DNA from: Chamaea fasciata
Taxonomy: Eukaryota; Chordata; Aves; Passeriformes; Sylviidae
Assembly: GCA_029207755.1 (NCBI GenBank)
Contig: JARCOQ010000086.1
Location: 62,001 to 126,000, forward strand
Reading direction: 5' to 3'
Length of the DNA stretch: 64,000 bases
A program made the position numbers and the translations under genes. The notes under the pieces are model-generated. The model saw only the letters and a list, made by a program, of their open reading frames with translations. It did not search any database and had not been told where the DNA came from. Positions 1-10,265 of the stretch are shown in pieces (within the stretch, counting starts at the first letter, position 1; each line of letters starts with the position of its first letter).

Positions 1-418
1 CCATGGATGCCACTGTGGATGGACACTGGTTTGGATGGACATAAGAGCCACGGATCCCAATCTGGATGGACGCTGCTGTGAATAGACCCCAGAGCCATGG
101 ATCCCACAGTGGATTGACAGTGGTCAGGATGGACACCAGAGCAATGGATGCCACTGTGGATGGACGCAGGTAGAGATGCACACCAGAGTAATGGTGTCCG
201 CTCTGGATGGACACTGGTCTGGATAGACAGCAGAACCCTGGCTTCCACTCTGGATGGACGCTTGCCTGAATAGACAAAAGAGCTATGGATCCCAGCTTGA
301 CACTGGTCTGGATGGACACCAGAGCCATGAATCCCACTCTGAATGCACACTACTCGTGATGGACACAAGAGCCATGCATCCCTCTGTGGATGGAGCCTGG
401 TTTGAATGGACAGCACAG

Positions 419-443
419 CCACGCATCCAGATGGACACCAGAG
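419..443 (+). repeat. Monomer m10, 25-bp truncated monomer
   Basis: Only the head (ccacgcatcc) and the last 15 bases (agatggacaccagag) remain; 22 bp of the middle is missing. It is present in every HOR that keeps m5 to m11 and absent from the 797- and 703-bp classes. Confidence 0.93.
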
Positions 444-574
444 CCGTGGATCCCAACTGGACAGTGGTCTCGATGGACACCAGTGCCATGGATCCCACTG
501 TGGATGGACACTGGTATGGATAGACATCAGAGCCTTGGATCCCAGCTTGACTGTGTTCTGGATGGAGAGCAGAG

Positions 575-668
575 TCTTGGATTGGACTCTGGATGGATAC
601 TGCTCCAGATGGACAGCAGAGTCTTGGATTGGACTCTGGATGGATACTGCTCCAGATGGAACGCAGAG
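575..668 (+). repeat. Twin monomers m14 and m15
   Basis: Two adjacent 47-bp monomers begin with the same diverged head (tcttggattgg) and differ only near the end (tggacagcagag against tggaacgcagag). They are a recent internal duplication. The 1047-bp HORs, the 1042-bp B HORs and both halves of the 1460-bp compound carry a single copy, which is expected if the near-identical pair collapses by slippage or unequal exchange. Confidence 0.92.
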
Positions 669-851
669 CCATGGATCCCACTGTTGGTGGATACTGGTCT
701 GGATGGACTCCAGAGCCATGGATCCGTCTCTGGATGGACACAGTTCTGGATGGACACAAGAGCCATAGATCCAAATTGGAACCTGTTCTGGATGGATGCA
801 AGGGCCATGGATTCCACTCTGGATGGATACTGCTCCAGTTAGCAACCAGAG

Positions 852-914
852 TCATAGATCCGAATCCAGATGGAGACTGGTCCAGATGGACACTGGTCCG
901 GATGGTGACCAGAG
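852..914 (+). repeat. Monomer m20, 63-bp three-subunit form
   Basis: This monomer has three 16-bp subunits after its 15-bp head, where other monomers have two: cagatggagactggtc, cagatggacactggtc and cggatggtgaccagag. The 16-bp step (63 = 47 + 16) shows directly that the 47-bp monomer was built from a shorter 16-bp motif. The same expanded monomer is present once in almost every HOR copy, so it predates amplification of the HOR. Confidence 0.93.
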
Positions 915-1094
915 CCATTCCTCCCACCTTGTATTGATAGTGGTCTTGCCAGACCCCGAGGCATGCATCCCACTCTGGATGGCCAGTGGTCTGGATGGGC
1001 CCCAGACCATGGATCCCCTATGAATGGACACTGGTCTAGATGGACGCCAGAGCCATGGATTCCAGCTGGACACTGGTGTGGATGGACACCAGAG

Positions 1095-1891
1095 CCATGG
1101 ATGCCACTGTGGATGGACACTGGTTTGGATGGACATAAGAGCCACGGATCCCAATCTGGATGGACGCTGCTGTGAATAGACACCAGAGCCATGGATCCCA
1201 CAGTGGATTGACAGTGGTCAGGATGGACACCAGAGCAATGGATGCCACTGTGGATGGACGCAGGTAGAGATGCACACCAGAGTAATGGTGTCCGCTCTGG
1301 ATGGACACTGGTATGGATAGACATCAGAGCCTTGGATCCCAGCTTGACTGTGTTCTGGATGGAGAGCAGAGTCTTGGATTGGACTCTGGATGGATACTGC
1401 TCCAGATGGACAGCAGAGTCTTGGATTGGACTCTGGATGGATACTGCTCCAGATGGAACGCAGAGCCATGGATCCCACTGTTGGTGGATACTGGTCTGGA
1501 TGGACTCCAGAGCCATGGATCCGTCTCTGGATGGACACAGTTCTGGATGGACACAAGAGCCATAGATCCAAATTGGAACCTGTTCTGGATGGATGCAAGG
1601 GCCATGGATTCCACTCTGGATGGATACTGCTCCAGTTAGCAACCAGAGTCATAGATCCGAATCCAGATGGAGACTGGTCCAGATGGACACTGGTCCGGAT
1701 GGTGACCAGAGCCATTCCTCCCACCTTGTATTGATAGTGGTCTTGCCAGACCCCGAGGCATGCATCCCACTCTGGATGGCCAGTGGTCTGGATGGGCCCC
1801 AGACCATGGATCCCCTATGAATGGACACTGGTCTAGATGGACGCCAGAGCCATGGATTCCAGCTGGACACTGGTGTGGATGGACACCAGAG
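1095..1891 (+). repeat. HOR copy 2, 797-bp class
   Basis: m1-m4, fused m5/12 at 1283-1329, then m13-m24. The fusion begins with the m5 head (taatggtgtccgctc) and ends with the m12 tail (gacatcagag). Exactly 297 bp (m5 to m11) is missing relative to the full class. m2 ends in the ACC form (gaatagacacc), unlike copies 1, 3 and 4. Confidence 0.95.
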
Positions 1892-2688
1892 CCATGGATG
1901 CCACTGTGGATGGACACTGGTTTGGATGGACATAAGAGCCACGGATCCCAATCTGGATGGACGCTGCTGTGAATAGACCCCAGAGCCATGGATCCCACAG
2001 TGGATTGACAGTGGTCAGGATGGACACCAGAGCAATGGATGCCACTGTGGATGGACGCAGGTAGAGATGCACACCAGAGTAATGGTGTCCGCTCTGGATG
2101 GACACTGGTATGGATAGACATCAGAGCCTTGGATCCCAGCTTGACTGTGTTCTGGATGGAGAGCAGAGTCTTGGATTGGACTCTGGATGGATACTGCTCC
2201 AGATGGACAGCAGAGTCTTGGATTGGACTCTGGATGGATACTGCTCCAGATGGAACGCAGAGCCATGGATCCCACTGTTGGTGGATACTGGTCTGGATGG
2301 ACTCCAGAGCCATGGATCCGTCTCTGGATGGACACAGTTCTGGATGGACACAAGAGCCATAGATCCAAATTGGAACCTGTTCTGGATGGATGCAAGGGCC
2401 ATGGATTCCACTCTGGATGGATACTGCTCCAGTTAGCAACCAGAGTCATAGATCCGAATCCAGATGGAGACTGGTCCAGATGGACACTGGTCCGGATGGT
2501 GACCAGAGCCATTCCTCCCACCTTGTATTGATAGTGGTCTTGCCAGACCCCGAGGCATGCATCCCACTCTGAACGGCCAGTGGTCTGGATGGGCCCCAGA
2601 CCATGGATCCCCTATGAATGGACACTGGTCTAGATGGACGCCAGAGCCATGGATTCCAGCTGGACACTGGTGTGGATGGACACCAGAG
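1892..2688 (+). repeat. HOR copy 3, 797-bp class
   Basis: Same 17-monomer structure as copy 2. Private variant in m22 at about 2571 (gaacggccag in place of ggatggccag). m2 has the CCC form. Confidence 0.95.
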
Positions 2689-3485
2689 CCATGGATGCCA
2701 CTGTGGATGGACACTGGTTTGGATGGACATAAGAGCCACGGATCCCAATCTGGATGGACGCTGCTGTGAATAGACCCCAGAGCCATGGATCCCACAGTGG
2801 ATTGACAGTGGTCAGGATGGACACCAGAGCAATGGATGCCACTGTGGATGGACGCAGGTAGAGATGCACACCAGAGTAATGGTGTCCGCTCTGGATGGAC
2901 ACTGGTATGGATAGACATCAGAGCCTTGGATCCCAGCTTGACTGTGTTCTGGATGGAGAGCAGAGTCTTGGATTGGACTCTGGATGGATACTGCTCCAGA
3001 TGGACAGCAGAGTCTTGGATTGGACTCTGGATGGATACTGCTCCAGATGGAACGCAGAGCCATGGATCCCACTGTTGGTGGATACTGGTCTGGATGGACT
3101 CCAGAGCCATGGATCCGTCTCTGGATGGACACAGTTCTGGATGGACACAAGAGCCATAGATCCAAATTGGAACCTGTTCTGGATGGATGCAAGGGCCATG
3201 GATTCCACTCTGGATGGATACTGCTCCAGTTAGCAACCAGAGTCATAGATCCGAATCCAGATGGAGACTGGTCCAGATGGAAACTGGTCCGGATGGTGAC
3301 CAGAGCCATTCCTCCCACCTTGTATTGATAGTGGTCTTGCCAGACCCCGAGGCATGCATCCCACTCTGGATGGCCAGTGGTCTGGATGGGCCCCAGACCA
3401 TGGATCCCCTATGAATGGACACTGGTCTAGATGGACGCCAGAGCCATGGATTCCAGCTGGACACTGGTGTGGATGGACACCAGAG
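2689..3485 (+). repeat. HOR copy 4, 797-bp class
   Basis: Third consecutive 797-bp copy. m20 carries ggaaactggtcc near 3278, a variant shared with copies 5, 11 and 21. Confidence 0.95.
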
Positions 3486-4579
3486 CCATGGATGCCACTG
3501 TGGATGGACACTGGTTTGGATGGACATAAGAGCCACAGATCCCAATCTGGATGGACGCTGCTGTGAATAGACCCCAGAGCCATGGATCCCACAGTGGATT
3601 GACAGTGGTCAGGATGGACACCAGAGCAATGGATGCCACTGTGGATGGACGCAGGTAGAGATGCACACCAGAGTAATGGTGTCCGCTCTGGATGGACACT
3701 GGTATGGATAGACAGCAGAACCCTGGCTTCCACTCTGGATGGACGCTTGCCTGAATAGACAAAAGAGCTATGGATTCCAGCTTGACACTGGTCTGGATGG
3801 ACACCAGAGCCATGAATCCCACTCTGAATGCACACTACTCGTGATGGACACAAGAGCCATGCATCCCTCTGTGGATGGAGCCTGGTTTGAATGGACAGCA
3901 CAGCCACGCATCCAGATGGACACCAGAGCCGTGGATCCCAACTGGACAGTGGTCTCGATGGACACCAGTGCCATGGATCCCACTGTGGATGGACACTGGT
4001 ATGGATAGACATCAGAGCCTTGGATCCCAGCTTGACTGTGTTCTGGATGGAGAGCAGAGTCTTGGATTGGACTCTGGATGGATACTGCTCCAGATGGACA
4101 GCAGAGTCTTGGATTGGACTCTGGATGGATACTGCTCCAGATGGAACGCAGAGCCATGGATCCCACTGTTGGTGGATACTGGTCTGGATGGACTCCAGAG
4201 CCATGGATCCGTCCCTGGATGGACACAGTTCTGGATGGACACCAGAGCCATAGATCCAAATTGGAGCCTGTTCTGGATGGATGCAAGGGCCATGGATTCC
4301 ACTCTGGATGGATACTGCTCCAGTTAGCAATCACAGTCATAGCTCCGAATCCAGATGTAGACTGGTCCAGATGGAAACTGGTCCGGATGGTGACCAGAGC
4401 CATTCCTCCCACCTTGTATTGATAGTGGTCTTGCCAGACCCCGAGGCATGCATCCCACTCTGGATGGCCAGTGGTCTGGATGGGCCCCAGACCATGGATC
4501 CCCTATGAATGGACACTGGTCTAGATGGACGCCAGAGCCATGGATTCCAGCTGGACACTGGTGTGGATGGACACCAGAG
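3486..4579 (+). repeat. HOR copy 5, full 1094-bp class
   Basis: Full 24-monomer copy. m5 carries the m12-like AT form. Markers include cacagatccc in m2, ggattccag in m7, gatccgtccctgg in m17, and a private cluster in m20 (gcaatcacag, agatgtagac) together with the shared gctccg and ggaaac variants. Its 3' part resembles copy 11 rather than copies 1-4. Confidence 0.95.
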
Positions 4580-5621
4580 CCATGGATGCCACTGTGGATG
4601 GACACTGGTTTGGATGGACATAAGAGCCACGGATCCCAATCTGGATGGACGCTGCTGTGAATAGACCCCAGAGCCATGGATCCCACAGTGGATTGACAGT
4701 GGTCAGGATGGACACCAGAGCAATGGATGCCACTGTGGATGGACGCAGGTAGAGATGCACACCAGAGTAATGGTGTCCGCTCTGGATGGACACTGGTATG
4801 GATAGACAGCAGAACCCTGGCTTCCACTCTGGATGGACGCTTGCCTGAATAGACAAAAGAGCTATGGATCCCAGCTTGACACTGGTCTGGATGGACACCA
4901 GAGCCATGAATCCCACTCTGAATGCACACTACTCGTGATGGACACAAGAGCCATGCATCCCTCTGTGGATGGAGCCTGGTTTGAATGGACAGCACAGCCA
5001 CGCATCCAGATGGACACCAGAGCCGTGGATCCCAACTGGACAGTGGTCTCGATGGACACCAGTGCCATGGATCCCACTGTGGATGGACACTGGTATGGAT
5101 AGACATCAGAGCCTTGGATCCCAGCTTGACTGTGTTCTGGATGGAGAGCAGAGTCTTGGATTGGACTCTGGATGGATACTGCTCCAGATGGACACCAGAG
5201 CCATGGATCCCACTTTGGATGGATCCCAGTCTGGATAGACTCCAGAGCCATGGATTCGTCTCTGGATGGATGCTGGTCTGGATGGACACCCGAGCCATGG
5301 ATCCAAATTGGAGCCTGGTCTGGATGGATACAAGGGCCATGGATTCCACTCTTGATGGACACTTCTGGAGATAGCAACCGGAGGCATGGATTCCACTCGA
5401 GATGGACACTGGTGCTGAAGGACAGTGGTCTAGATGGTGACCAGAGCCATTCCTCCCACCTTGTATTGACTCTTGCCAGACCCCGAGGCATGGATCCCAC
5501 TCTGGATGGCCAGTGGTCTGGATGGGCACCAGACCATGGCTCCCCTATCAATGGACACTGGTCTAGATGGATGCCAGAGCCAATGACTCCAGCTGGACAC
5601 TGGTGTGGATGGACACCAGAG
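4580..5621 (+). repeat. HOR copy 6, 1042-bp B class
   Basis: m1-m13 are ordinary. A single m14 (5154-5200) is followed by diverged m16-m24 (5201-5621). The 52-bp shortfall is one lost twin monomer (47) plus 5 bp deleted in m21 (ttgtattgactcttgcc). m20 carries an XhoI site (CTCGAG, 5396-5401). Confidence 0.95.
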
Positions 5622-5715
5622 CAATGGATGCCACTGTGGATGGATACGGGTTTGGATGGACATAAGAGCCACGGATCCCAATCTAGATGGACGCTGCTAT
5701 GAATAGACACCAGTG
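5201..5715 (+). repeat. B-haplotype module, instance 1
   Basis: A stretch of about 515 bp, B-type m16-m24 plus the m1-m2 that follow, much more diverged from the array norm than any other segment. It has XhoI CTCGAG, a 5-bp deletion in m21, gggcacc in place of the ApaI GGGCCCC in m22, ctatcaatgg in m23, caatgactcc in m24 and gatacggg in m1. It ends in a direct join to m12. It behaves as one transmitted block. Confidence 0.9.
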
Positions 5716-6324
5716 CCATGGATCCCACTGTGGATGGACACTGGTATGGATAGACATCAGAGCCTTGGATCCCAGCTTGACTGTGTTCTGGATGGAGAGC
5801 AGAGTCTTGGATTGGACTCTGGATGGATACTGCTCCAGATGGACAGCAGAGTCTTGGATTGGACTCTGGATGGATACTGCTCCAGATGGAACGCAGAGCC
5901 ATGGATCCCACTGTTGGTGGATACTGGTCTGGATGGACTCCAGAGCCATGGATCCGTCCCTGGATGGACACAGTTCTGGATGGACACCAGAGCCATAGAT
6001 CCAAATTGGAGCCTGTTCTGGATGGATGCAAGGGCCATGGATTCCACTCTGGATGGATACTGCTCCAGTTAGCAACCAGAGTCATGGATCCGAATCCAGA
6101 TGGAGACTGGTCCAGATGGACACTGGTCCAGATGGTGACCAGAGCCATTCCTCCCACCTTGTATTGATAGTGGTCTTGCCAGACCCCGAGGCATGCATCC
6201 CACTCTGGATGGCCAGTGGTCTGGATGGGCCCCAGACCATGGATCCCCTATGAATGGACACTGGTCTAGATGGACGCCAGAGCCATGGATTCCAGCTGGA
6301 CACTGGTGTGGATGGACACCAGAG
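5622..6324 (+). repeat. HOR copy 7, 703-bp class
   Basis: Diverged m1 (caatggatgcc, gatacgggtttgg) and m2 (aatctagatgg, gctgctatgaatag) lead straight into m12 at 5716. m3-m11 (391 bp) are missing. The end of m2 reads gacaccagtg, which is the m11 ending, so the join lies in an m2/m11 hybrid. m12-m24 are of the ordinary type. Confidence 0.95.
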
Positions 6325-7422
6325 CAATGGATGCCACTGTGGATGGACACTGGTTTGGATGGACATAAGAGCCACGGATCCCGATCTGGATGGACGCTGC
6401 TGTGAATAGACCCCAGAGCCATGGATCCCACAGTGGATTGACAGTGGTCAGGATGGACACCAGAGCAATGGATGCCACTGTGGATGGACACAGGTAGGTA
6501 GAGATGCACACCAGAGTAATGGTGTCCACTCTGGATGGACACTGGTCTGGATAGACAGCAGAACCCTGGCTTCCACTCTGGATGGACGCTTGCCTGAATA
6601 GACAAAAGAGCTATGGATCCCAGCTTGACACTGGTCTGGATGGACACCAGAGCCATGGATCCCACTCTGAATTCACACTACTCGTGATGGACACAAGAGC
6701 CATGCATCCCTCTGTGGATGGAGCCTGGTTTGAATGGACAGCACAGCCACGCATCCAGATGGACACCAGAGCCGTGGATCCCAACTGGACAGTGGTCTCG
6801 ATGGACACCAGTGCCATGGATCCCACTGTGGATGGACACTGGTATGGATAGACATCAGAGCCTTGGATCCCAGCTTGACTGTGTTCTGGATGGAGAGCAG
6901 AGTCTTGGATTGGACTCTGGATGGATACTGCTCCAGATGGACAGCAGAGTCTTGGATTGGACTCTGGATGGATACTGCTCCAGATGGAACGCAGAGCCAT
7001 GGATCCCCCTCTTGGTGGATACTGGTCTGGATGGACTCCAGAGCCATGGATCCGTCTCTGGATGGACACAGTTCTGGATGGACACAAGAGCCATAGATCC
7101 AAATTGGAACCTGTTCTGGATGGATGCAAGGGCCATGGATTCCACTCTGGATGGATACTGCTCCAGTTAGCAACCAGAGTCATAGATCCGAATCCAGATG
7201 GAGACTGGTCCAGATGGACACTGGTCCGGATGGTGACCAGAGCCATTCCTCCCACCTTGTATTGATAGTGGTCTTGCCAGACCCCGAGGCATGCATCCCA
7301 CTCTGGATGGCCAGTGGTCTGGATGGGCCCCAGACCATGGATCCCCTATGAATGGACACTGGTCTAGATGGACGCCAGAGCCATGGATTCCAGCTGGACA
7401 CTGGTGTGGATGGACACCAGAG
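6325..7422 (+). repeat. HOR copy 8, 1098-bp class
   Basis: Full structure plus a GGTA tandem duplication in m4 (caggtaggtagag, near 6491). m8 carries an EcoRI site (GAATTC, 6669-6674), otherwise seen only in copy 14. m5 has the CT form. m16 has the private ccccctcttgg. Confidence 0.95.
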
Positions 7423-8520
7423 CCATGGATGCCACTGTGGATGGACACTGGTTTGGATGGACATAAGAGCCACGGATCCCAATCTGGATGGACGCTGCTG
7501 TGAATAGACCCCAGAGCCATGGATCCCACAGTGGATTGACAGTGGTCAGGATGGACACCAGAGCAATGGATGCCACTGTGGATGGACGCAGGTAGGTAGA
7601 GATGCACACCAGAGTAATGGTGTCCGCTCTGGATGGACACTGGTATGGATAGACAGCAGAACCCTGGCTTCCACTCTGGATGGACGCTTGCCTGAATAGA
7701 CAAAAGAGCTATGGATCCCAGCTTGACACTGGTCTGGATGGACACCAGAGCCATGAATCCCACTCTGAATGCACACTACTCGTGATGGACACAAGAGCCA
7801 TGCATCCCTCTGTGGATGGAGCCTGGTTTGAATGGACAGCACAGCCACGCATCCAGATGGACACCAGAGCCGTGGATCCCAACTGGACAGTGGTCTCGAT
7901 GGACACCAGTGCCATGGATCCCACTGTGGATGGACACTGTTATGGATAGACATCAGAGCCTTGGATCCCAGCTTGACTGTGTTCTGGATGGAGAGCAGAG
8001 TCTTGGATTGGACTCTGGATGGATACTGCTCCAGATGGACAGCAGAGTCTTGGATTGGACTCTGGATGGATACTGCTCCAGATGGAACGCAGAGCCATGG
8101 ATCCCACTCTTGGTGGATACTGGTCTGGATGGACTCCAGAGCCATGGATCCGTCTCTGGATGGACACAGTTCTGGATGGACACAAGAGCCATAGATCCAA
8201 ATTGGAACCTGTTCTGGATGGATGCAAGGGCCATGGATTCCACTCTGGATGGATACTGCTCCAGTTAGCAACCAGAGTCATAGATCCGAATCCAGATGGA
8301 GACTGGTCCAGATGGACACTGGTCCGGATGGTGACCAGAGCCATTCCTCCCACCTTGTATTGATAGTGGTCTTGCCAGACCCCGAGGCATGCATCCCACT
8401 CTGGATGGCCAGTGGTCTGGATGGGCCCCAGACCATGGATCCCCTATGAATGGACACTGGTCTAGATGGACGCCAGAGCCATGGATTCCAGCTGGACACT
8501 GGTGTGGATGGACACCAGAG
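7423..8520 (+). repeat. HOR copy 9, 1098-bp class
   Basis: Carries the GGTA insertion in m4 (near 7590) but keeps the common gacgcagg context, unlike copies 8 and 14 (gacacagg). m5 is AT. m12 has a private cactgttatgg near 7938. Confidence 0.95.
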
Positions 8521-9562
8521 CCATGGATGCCACTGTGGATGGACACTGGTTTGGATGGACATAAGAGCCACGGATCCCAATCTGGATGGACGCTGCTGTG
8601 AATAGACACCAGAGCCATGGATCCCACAGTGGATTGACAGTGGTCAGGATGGACACCAGAGCAATGGATGCCACTGTGGATGGACGCAGGTAGAGATGCA
8701 CACCAGAGTAATGGTGTCCGCTCTGGATGGACACTGGTATGGATAGACAGCAGAACCCTGGCTTCCACTCTGGATGGACGCTTGCCTGAATAGACAAAAG
8801 AGCTATGGATTCCAGCTTGACACTGGTCTGGATGGACAGCAGAGCCATGAATCCCACTCTGAATGCACACTACTCGTGATGGACACAAGAGCCATGCATC
8901 CCTCTGTGGATGGAGCCTGGTTTGAATGGACAGCACAGCCACGCATCCAGATGGACACCAGAGCCGTGGATCCCAACTGGACAGTGGTCTCGATGGACAC
9001 CAGTGCCATGGATCCCACTGTGGATGGACACTGGTATGGATAGACATCAGAGCCTTGGATCCCAGCTTGACTGTGTTCTGGATGGAGAGCAGAGTCTTGG
9101 ATTGGACTCTGGATGGATACTGCTCCAGATGGACACCAGAACCATGGATCCCACTTTGGATGGATCCCAGTCTGGATAGACTCCAGAGCCATGGATTCGT
9201 CTCTGGATGGATGCTGGTCTGGATGGACACCCGAGCCATGGATCCAAATTGGAGCCTGGTCTGGATGGATACAAGGGCCATGGATTCCACTCTTGATGGA
9301 CACTTGTGGAGATAGCAACCGGAGGCATGGATTCCACTCGAGATGGACACTGGTGCTGAAGGACAGTGGTCTAGATGGTGACCAGAGCCATTCCTCTTAC
9401 CTTGTATTGACTCTTGCCAGACCCCGAGGCATGGATCCCACTCTGGATGGCCAGTGGTCTGGATGGGCACCAGACCATGGCTCCCCTATCAATGGACACT
9501 GGTCTAGATGGATGCCAGAGCCAATGACTCCAGCTGGACACTGGTGTGGATGGACACCAGAG
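8521..9562 (+). repeat. HOR copy 10, 1042-bp B class
   Basis: Same layout as copy 6, with XhoI at 9337-9342. Private changes: cagaaccatgg near 9137 and cctcttacc in m21 near 9395. Confidence 0.95.
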
Positions 9563-9656
9563 CAATGGATGCCACTGTGGATGGATACGGGTTTGGATGG
9601 ACATAAGAGCCACGGATCCCAATCTAGATGGACGCTGCTATGAACAGACACCAGTG
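9142..9656 (+). repeat. B-haplotype module, instance 2
   Basis: Same set of linked variants as instance 1, apart from acttgtggag in m19, cctcttacc in m21 and tgaacagac in m2. Confidence 0.9.
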
Positions 9657-10265
9657 CCATGGATCCCACTGTGGATGGACACTGGTATGGATAGACATCA
9701 GAGCCTTGGATCCCAGCTTGACTGTGTTCTGGATGGAGAGCAGAGTCTTGGATTGGACTCTGGATGGATACTGCTCCAGATGGACAGCAGAGTCTTGGAT
9801 TGGACTCTGGATGGATACTGCTCCAGATGGAACGCAGAGCCATGGATCCCACTGTTGGTGGATACTGGTCTGGATGGACTCCAGAGCCATGGATCCGTCC
9901 CTGGATGGACACAGTTCTGGATGGACACCAGAGCCATAGATCCAAATTGGAGCCTGTTCTGGATGGATGCAAGGGCCATGGAATCCACTCTGGATGGATA
10001 CTGCTCCAGTTAGCAACCAGAGTCATAGCTCCGAATCCAGATGGAGACTGGTCCAGATGGAAACTGGTCCGGATGGTGACCAGAGCCATTCCTCCCACCT
10101 TGTATTGATAGTGGTCTTGCCAGACCCCGAGGCATGCATCCCACTCTGGATGGCCAGTGGTCTGGATGGGCCCCAGACCATGGATCCCCTATGAATGGAC
10201 ACTGGTCTAGATGGACGCCAGAGCCATGGATTCCAGCTGGACACTGGTGTGGATGGACACCAGAG
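9563..10265 (+). repeat. HOR copy 11, 703-bp class
   Basis: m1-m2 of the B type joined to m12-m24, as in copy 7. Private changes: tgaacagacacc near 9642 and ggaatccac in m19. m20 carries gctccg and ggaaac, as in copies 5 and 21. Confidence 0.95.

Larger units (their letters stand above)
1..1094 (+). repeat. HOR copy 1, full 1094-bp class (reference for monomer numbering)
   Basis: Monomers: m1 1-47, m2 48-94, m3 95-141, m4 142-188, m5 189-235, m6 236-282, m7 283-324 (42 bp), m8 325-371, m9 372-418, m10 419-443 (25 bp remnant), m11 444-485 (42), m12 486-532, m13 533-574 (42), m14 575-621, m15 622-668, m16 669-715, m17 716-762, m18 763-804 (42), m19 805-851, m20 852-914 (63 bp, one extra 16-bp subunit), m21 915-960 (46), m22 961-1006 (46, with SphI/NsiI GCATGCAT and ApaI GGGCCC), m23 1007-1052 (46, XbaI TCTAGA) and m24 1053-1094 (42). 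The phase was chosen so that the window starts at m1. m5 carries the CT form (ctggtCTgg). Confidence 0.97.
3971..7011 (+). repeat. 5,686-bp-offset super-repeat, left copy
   Basis: Copies 5 (3' part) to 8 (up to m15) correspond in order, class and most markers to 9657-12697 (copies 11-14). The correspondence includes the B/703 pair, the GGTA insertion and the EcoRI variant. A few differences separate them (m19 acttctggag/acttgtggag, m24 gactcc/gatacc, m22 gcatgc/gcatgg), so it is older than the 6,809-bp event. Edges are approximate. Confidence 0.8.

Noticed and set aside
660..700. Inverted repeat CCAGAG ... CTCTGG in the consensus around the NcoI/BamHI core
   Set aside because: Arms are only 6 bp with a 12-base loop, and most real monomers break one arm, so it is unlikely to be a selected hairpin.
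1..1094. Transposon-derived repeat (LTR, SINE or helitron tandem)
   Set aside because: No terminal repeats, poly-A tail, internal promoter boxes or target-site duplications; the unit decomposes fully into 47-bp monomers.
5248..5294. CENP-B box-like TTCG in B-type m17 (ggattcgtctctgg)
   Set aside because: The required downstream A and CGGG core positions are absent. No CENP-B box was found in any monomer class, so centromere identity cannot be argued from this motif.
4862..6157. Longest open frame (431 codons, minus strand), repeated at 10548-11843, with relatives of 401 codons at 4324-5529, 8265-9470, 10010-11215 and 40740-41945
   Set aside because: All frames on both strands are open to a similar degree because the monomer lacks stops. 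The translations are frame-rotated copies of the same repeat (WSSIHPE, SMALVSI types), with no start context, domain or codon bias. Not genes.
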